From: Gemmatimonadota bacterium
Lineage (GTDB): Bacteria > Latescibacterota > UBA2968 > UBA8231
Direction of reading: 5' to 3'
DNA length: 64,000 nucleotides
Assembly (NCBI GenBank): GCA_018672475.1
Contig: JABHFS010000024.1
Location: 1 to 64,000 of the forward strand
Below, in pieces: positions 61,383 through 64,000 of the stretch. The notes below the pieces were generated by a model. That model saw nothing but the letters and a program-made list of their open reading frames with translations, was not told the DNA's origin and did no database searches. A program made the position numbers and the translations under genes. How positions within the stretch are numbered: position 1 is the stretch's first letter; every line of letters starts with the position of its first letter.

Positions 61383-64000
61383 ATGTCTCATACTTGCAAT
61401 GGATTGTTCCGGACCATCAGGTTTCCTGGCATATTAGCCGCTATGTGGTTGCTGGCGTTGGCGATTCCGACCACTGCTCAGCGCCATCCTGAGTCTCAAG
61501 GCCCGCTGCCTTACTATCGCGATGGCCCTGGGGCATTATCCGAGCCCGAGTGGCGGCATCGGCCGCCATTTGTTCGCGGGCCCCGCGACAGGTATCAGCG
61601 GGGTGCCGATCGGATGTTCCTGGCCACTGGCGATGATGTTCCCTACCTCAATTACGCTGACTCTCGTTATATCCTTTCGCAACGTGAACTCATTCCGTGG
61701 TTTCAGCCCAAGGGGCGTGCCTGGAAATTTCGTAATACCCGATGGGATCGCATGGGGACCTACATGGGCTCGCCGGGCCCACTGCGCTTGTTTTCTTGGG
61801 AAGAAACCCGGAGCAGCAATCCGGGACAGGGCAGCAGTTTTATCGATCACCGCTCGCCGTCGCCATGGGGGCCTGCGGCTGGAAGTACCGACGCGACGTT
61901 AAGAATCGGTCACTACAATTACCACGATTTTCACTGGACAGCTACTGTCGGGCAGCGTATTCGTAGCTATTTCACGCCGCTTACTTTAGCTCAGAGTCAC
62001 TTGTCTGTAGCTCGAATGGACTTCGATAACAAATTGGGGCAAGATCGAGCAACATTTCTATTTAATCGCGGCAGGACTCGCCCTGGCGGGCTCTTTTCTG
62101 AGTGGGCTTCGGTGGGTGGCGAGACGTATGAAGACTCGCCGGTATTGATGTACGGTTTACATTGGAAGCATCGTTTTGGCCGATACGCGCAGTTCGGCAC
62201 AACGTGGCTCAATCAGGTTATGAACAGTCCGAGTTCGGTCAACAGTAGCCCTTTAAAAGGCGATCTGCCGTATGCAATGCTCGGACCGCGTATAATTCGC
62301 GTTTTCATAGCCGATGATTCCCCCGATGAAACTCGTTACAATGCCCGGGTATACAGCGTGCATATCACCGTTCGCGGTACTGAAGGGGATCAGCCGGTAA
62401 CCTATAGCAGTAGTCCCGGCGAATTTTACGATCCACGGCTTGAACCACTCTCCGTCTTGGGGGGCCAGATGCTTGCCGGCGAAGGTCGGGAGGCGGTTGG
62501 TCGGGAAGCCATTGTGTACGAATTCGAGATACCTGAAGATATGTCGGCACAATCTGCTCAGTTCCATGCCGATGTGTCTGACGACTATCGTATCGGTCTC
62601 CGTCAAGTGTATGATTTCCCCGGTATTGACCGAAAAGGGGAAACCGAATTAGAAGAACGTGTGTGGCCAGATGATTTTGTTGCAACAGAGGCTGGTACGC
62701 GCCGCCCATTTAGGTGGGACGTGCAGGAAGGTGAGGAGCCGTATTACACAGTCGCACGCTCTGAAGGAGTCGGTCGCAACAGTTCCAATCGGCGTGTAGT
62801 CCGGTTTGATCATGGTCTCCCGACAGGCCAGAATATTGCCTCGGTAGATTTCAAGGCGAATCTAGTCGGACTGCGATTTAGTGGAGAAATTGCGCACAAT
62901 CTGCAAAATTACATCTATCCAGTTGGCGATCTTGCAGGTAAACGTAGTGCAGAACGAGCTTGGGCGTATTGGCTCAATGTGCTCAAAGACGTGGCTTTTG
63001 GTGCCAAGTTAGGGGCTGAGATCTTCCGTTTGGACCCGAACTACAGCGGTGGCTACGACAGTCAACGTGGAGGTATGGCCTTTCACAGCGACACACAGGC
63101 AAAGCCTGGGAGCAAAATAGATTCTGCCACTCAAGAATACGGATTGGTGGAAGATAATGACGATTCGGATCAATGGCCGGATGATTTCAGCGAGGATACG
63201 GCCTCTCCTGGCCGACTGTCGTATCCCGGTTGGGGGAATGCATCGGTTTATCCGGGTCTTGATGAGAACTTAGACAACATACCGGATGTCGATCGCAACG
63301 AAAATTTCGTTCCTGACTGGGAAGAACCGTTTCTAACGTATGACGCCGACCCGCCAGAATTTGTATACGGTGTTGATTTTAACAATAACGGACTTCCTGA
63401 TTATCGTGAAAATGACGATCTTCCAGACTATCCGTATCGACGAGATCAAAAAGGGCGCCACTTCTTTCTCCGCTCCGAAAATTTGGGTTCATTTGGAGAC
63501 GGTCTCACTCTCGGCTATTATAAGGCTGAAGAGATGGCTGGCGGTGGTAATGCCCAAAGTCTTTATTTGCGCTATGCCTTTCATAAACAAAAAGATAGGG
63601 TCGGTCAGTTTAAAATAAACATCGACAGTAAAAAAGTTGAAGACGACATACGCGACGACAGCTATGTGTATATCGTGCCTCCGAATGACGACGATATGAT
63701 CCCTTGGCTCAACAAGCCCGATAACCATCCTGGTGTAGCGGGGCGCTTCAGGCCGGCTACACCGGATCTTTTGCAAATGCGTGATAGTTGGGTGCACACG
63801 GCCTACTTTGATATGGACTATGTCAAGTGGGACAATGTCTATATACGGAATGCTGTGTTGTGGACTCGCAACAGTCAGGCCGAAATTCCTCTTGCTACAG
63901 AAGGAGAAGGAGAATTATTGCAGGCCGAAGATGTGCGATCACGTGCAATAATGATAAATAAAATAGACCGGTCTTGGCGCCGTCGTTCGCTTTCAATAAG
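61383..64000 (+). CDS. very large secreted protein, 3' end outside window
   Basis: An open frame of 872 codons that runs off the end. Start MSHTCNGLFR at 61383 behind a G-rich run; hydrophobic FPGILAAMWLLALAIPTTAQ is a signal peptide. No domain family is recognised. Visible features are many aromatic and charged beta-strand-like segments (YGLHWKHRFGRYAQFGTTW, FKANLVGLRFSGEIAHNLQN), a stretch of calcium-loop-like repeats (LDENLDNIPDVDRNENFVPD, VDFNNNGLPDYRENDDLPDY), and KINIDSKKVEDDIRDDSYVY. It may be an outer-membrane or surface protein. It is separate from the CBM9-like gene upstream. Confidence 0.75.
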   Translation, partial: MSHTCNGLFRTIRFPGILAAMWLLALAIPTTAQRHPESQGPLPYYRDGPGALSEPEWRHRPPFVRGPRDRYQRGADRMFLATGDDVPYLNYADSRYILSQRELIPWFQPKGRAWKFRNTRWDRMGTYMGSPGPLRLFSWEETRSSNPGQGSSFIDHRSPSPWGPAAGSTDATLRIGHYNYHDFHWTATVGQRIRSYFTPLTLAQSHLSVARMDFDNKLGQDRATFLFNRGRTRPGGLFSEWASVGGETYEDSPVLMYGLHWKHRFGRYAQFGTTWLNQVMNSPSSVNSSPLKGDLPYAMLGPRIIRVFIADDSPDETRYNARVYSVHITVRGTEGDQPVTYSSSPGEFYDPRLEPLSVLGGQMLAGEGREAVGREAIVYEFEIPEDMSAQSAQFHADVSDDYRIGLRQVYDFPGIDRKGETELEERVWPDDFVATEAGTRRPFRWDVQEGEEPYYTVARSEGVGRNSSNRRVVRFDHGLPTGQNIASVDFKANLVGLRFSGEIAHNLQNYIYPVGDLAGKRSAERAWAYWLNVLKDVAFGAKLGAEIFRLDPNYSGGYDSQRGGMAFHSDTQAKPGSKIDSATQEYGLVEDNDDSDQWPDDFSEDTASPGRLSYPGWGNASVYPGLDENLDNIPDVDRNENFVPDWEEPFLTYDADPPEFVYGVDFNNNGLPDYRENDDLPDYPYRRDQKGRHFFLRSENLGSFGDGLTLGYYKAEEMAGGGNAQSLYLRYAFHKQKDRVGQFKINIDSKKVEDDIRDDSYVYIVPPNDDDMIPWLNKPDNHPGVAGRFRPATPDLLQMRDSWVHTAYFDMDYVKWDNVYIRNAVLWTRNSQAEIPLATEGEGELLQAEDVRSRAIMINKIDRSWRRRSLSI

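Noticed and set aside
1-64000. CRISPR arrays, rRNA genes, prophage or complete insertion sequences
   Set aside because: No regularly spaced repeats, no rRNA sequence and no transposase or integrase recognised anywhere in the window.

Overview
The window reads as a chromosome segment from an uncultured, GC-rich Gram-negative bacterium of the FCB group. My best guess is Latescibacterota (former WS3) or a close relative. The reasons are inference from content: secreted proteins with discoidin-like modules and a C-terminal 'TPNGDGxND' gliding-type domain, decayed 'NPFNP' FlgD/T9SS-type tails, ASPIC/UnbV and FG-GAP proteins, phytanoyl-CoA dioxygenase, and many sugar-acid enzymes (enolase superfamily, UxuA-like, IdnD/IdnO-like). 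No 16S rRNA is present to settle it.

Layout. 1-4.8 kb: minus-strand housekeeping genes (htpG, proA, a 2Fe-2S ferredoxin, then a nucleoside monophosphate kinase cut by the window edge). 4.9-6.7 kb: a geranylgeranyl-reductase-family flavoprotein followed by a duplicated 3' fragment of the same family and a broken acetyltransferase. 6.8-10.8 kb: minus-strand threonine dehydratase, Ddl, DUF445 protein and an SDR of UxuB/YjmF type. 11-17.3 kb: alpha/beta hydrolase, secreted Nudix-like protein, ThuA-like protein, an orphan fliG, and an IdnO/IdnD-like pair. 18-20.9 kb: an enolase-superfamily dehydratase, a UxuA-like mannonate dehydratase and hspQ. 21-30.4 kb: a minus-strand set of an epimerase, a PhyH dioxygenase, a CBM9-like protein and three large paralogous secreted proteins, two of which carry one in-frame stop near the N-terminus. 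30.5-38.8 kb: SLC13 transporter, YdjM-like membrane protein, two unrecognised proteins, a second enolase-superfamily enzyme and a fourth, intact paralog of the secreted family. 39-49.3 kb: a Spy-like protein with tandem ABC-2 permeases, tRNA-Pro, pyrF, an LPP20/FlgT-like protein, rnpB, a C4 zinc-ribbon coiled-coil protein, a split transketolase and a broken Ldh_2 dehydrogenase. 49.3-59.4 kb: two TPR proteins and a five-gene minus-strand set (FlgT-like secreted protein, membrane DUF4159 protein, HEAT lipoprotein, TPR/FG-GAP/ASPIC protein, FG-GAP/ASPIC protein). 59.4-64 kb: an AT-rich spacer with the second copy of a 131-132 bp MITE-like repeat, a secreted CBM9-like protein, and a very large secreted protein running off the end.

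How the genes fit together. The sugar-acid enzymes (two SDRs, IdnD-like, UxuA-like, two enolase-superfamily members, an SLC13 carrier) point to uptake and breakdown of hexonates or hexuronates. The large secreted discoidin/CBM-like proteins could bind polysaccharide outside the cell. The 52-59 kb operon looks like an envelope assembly of unknown purpose and is the best candidate here for an undescribed system.

A striking overall feature is decay: at least seven gene remnants plus two nearly full-length genes with single nonsense codons lie between intact housekeeping genes. Two dispersed copies of a terminal-inverted-repeat element sit upstream of secreted-protein genes.
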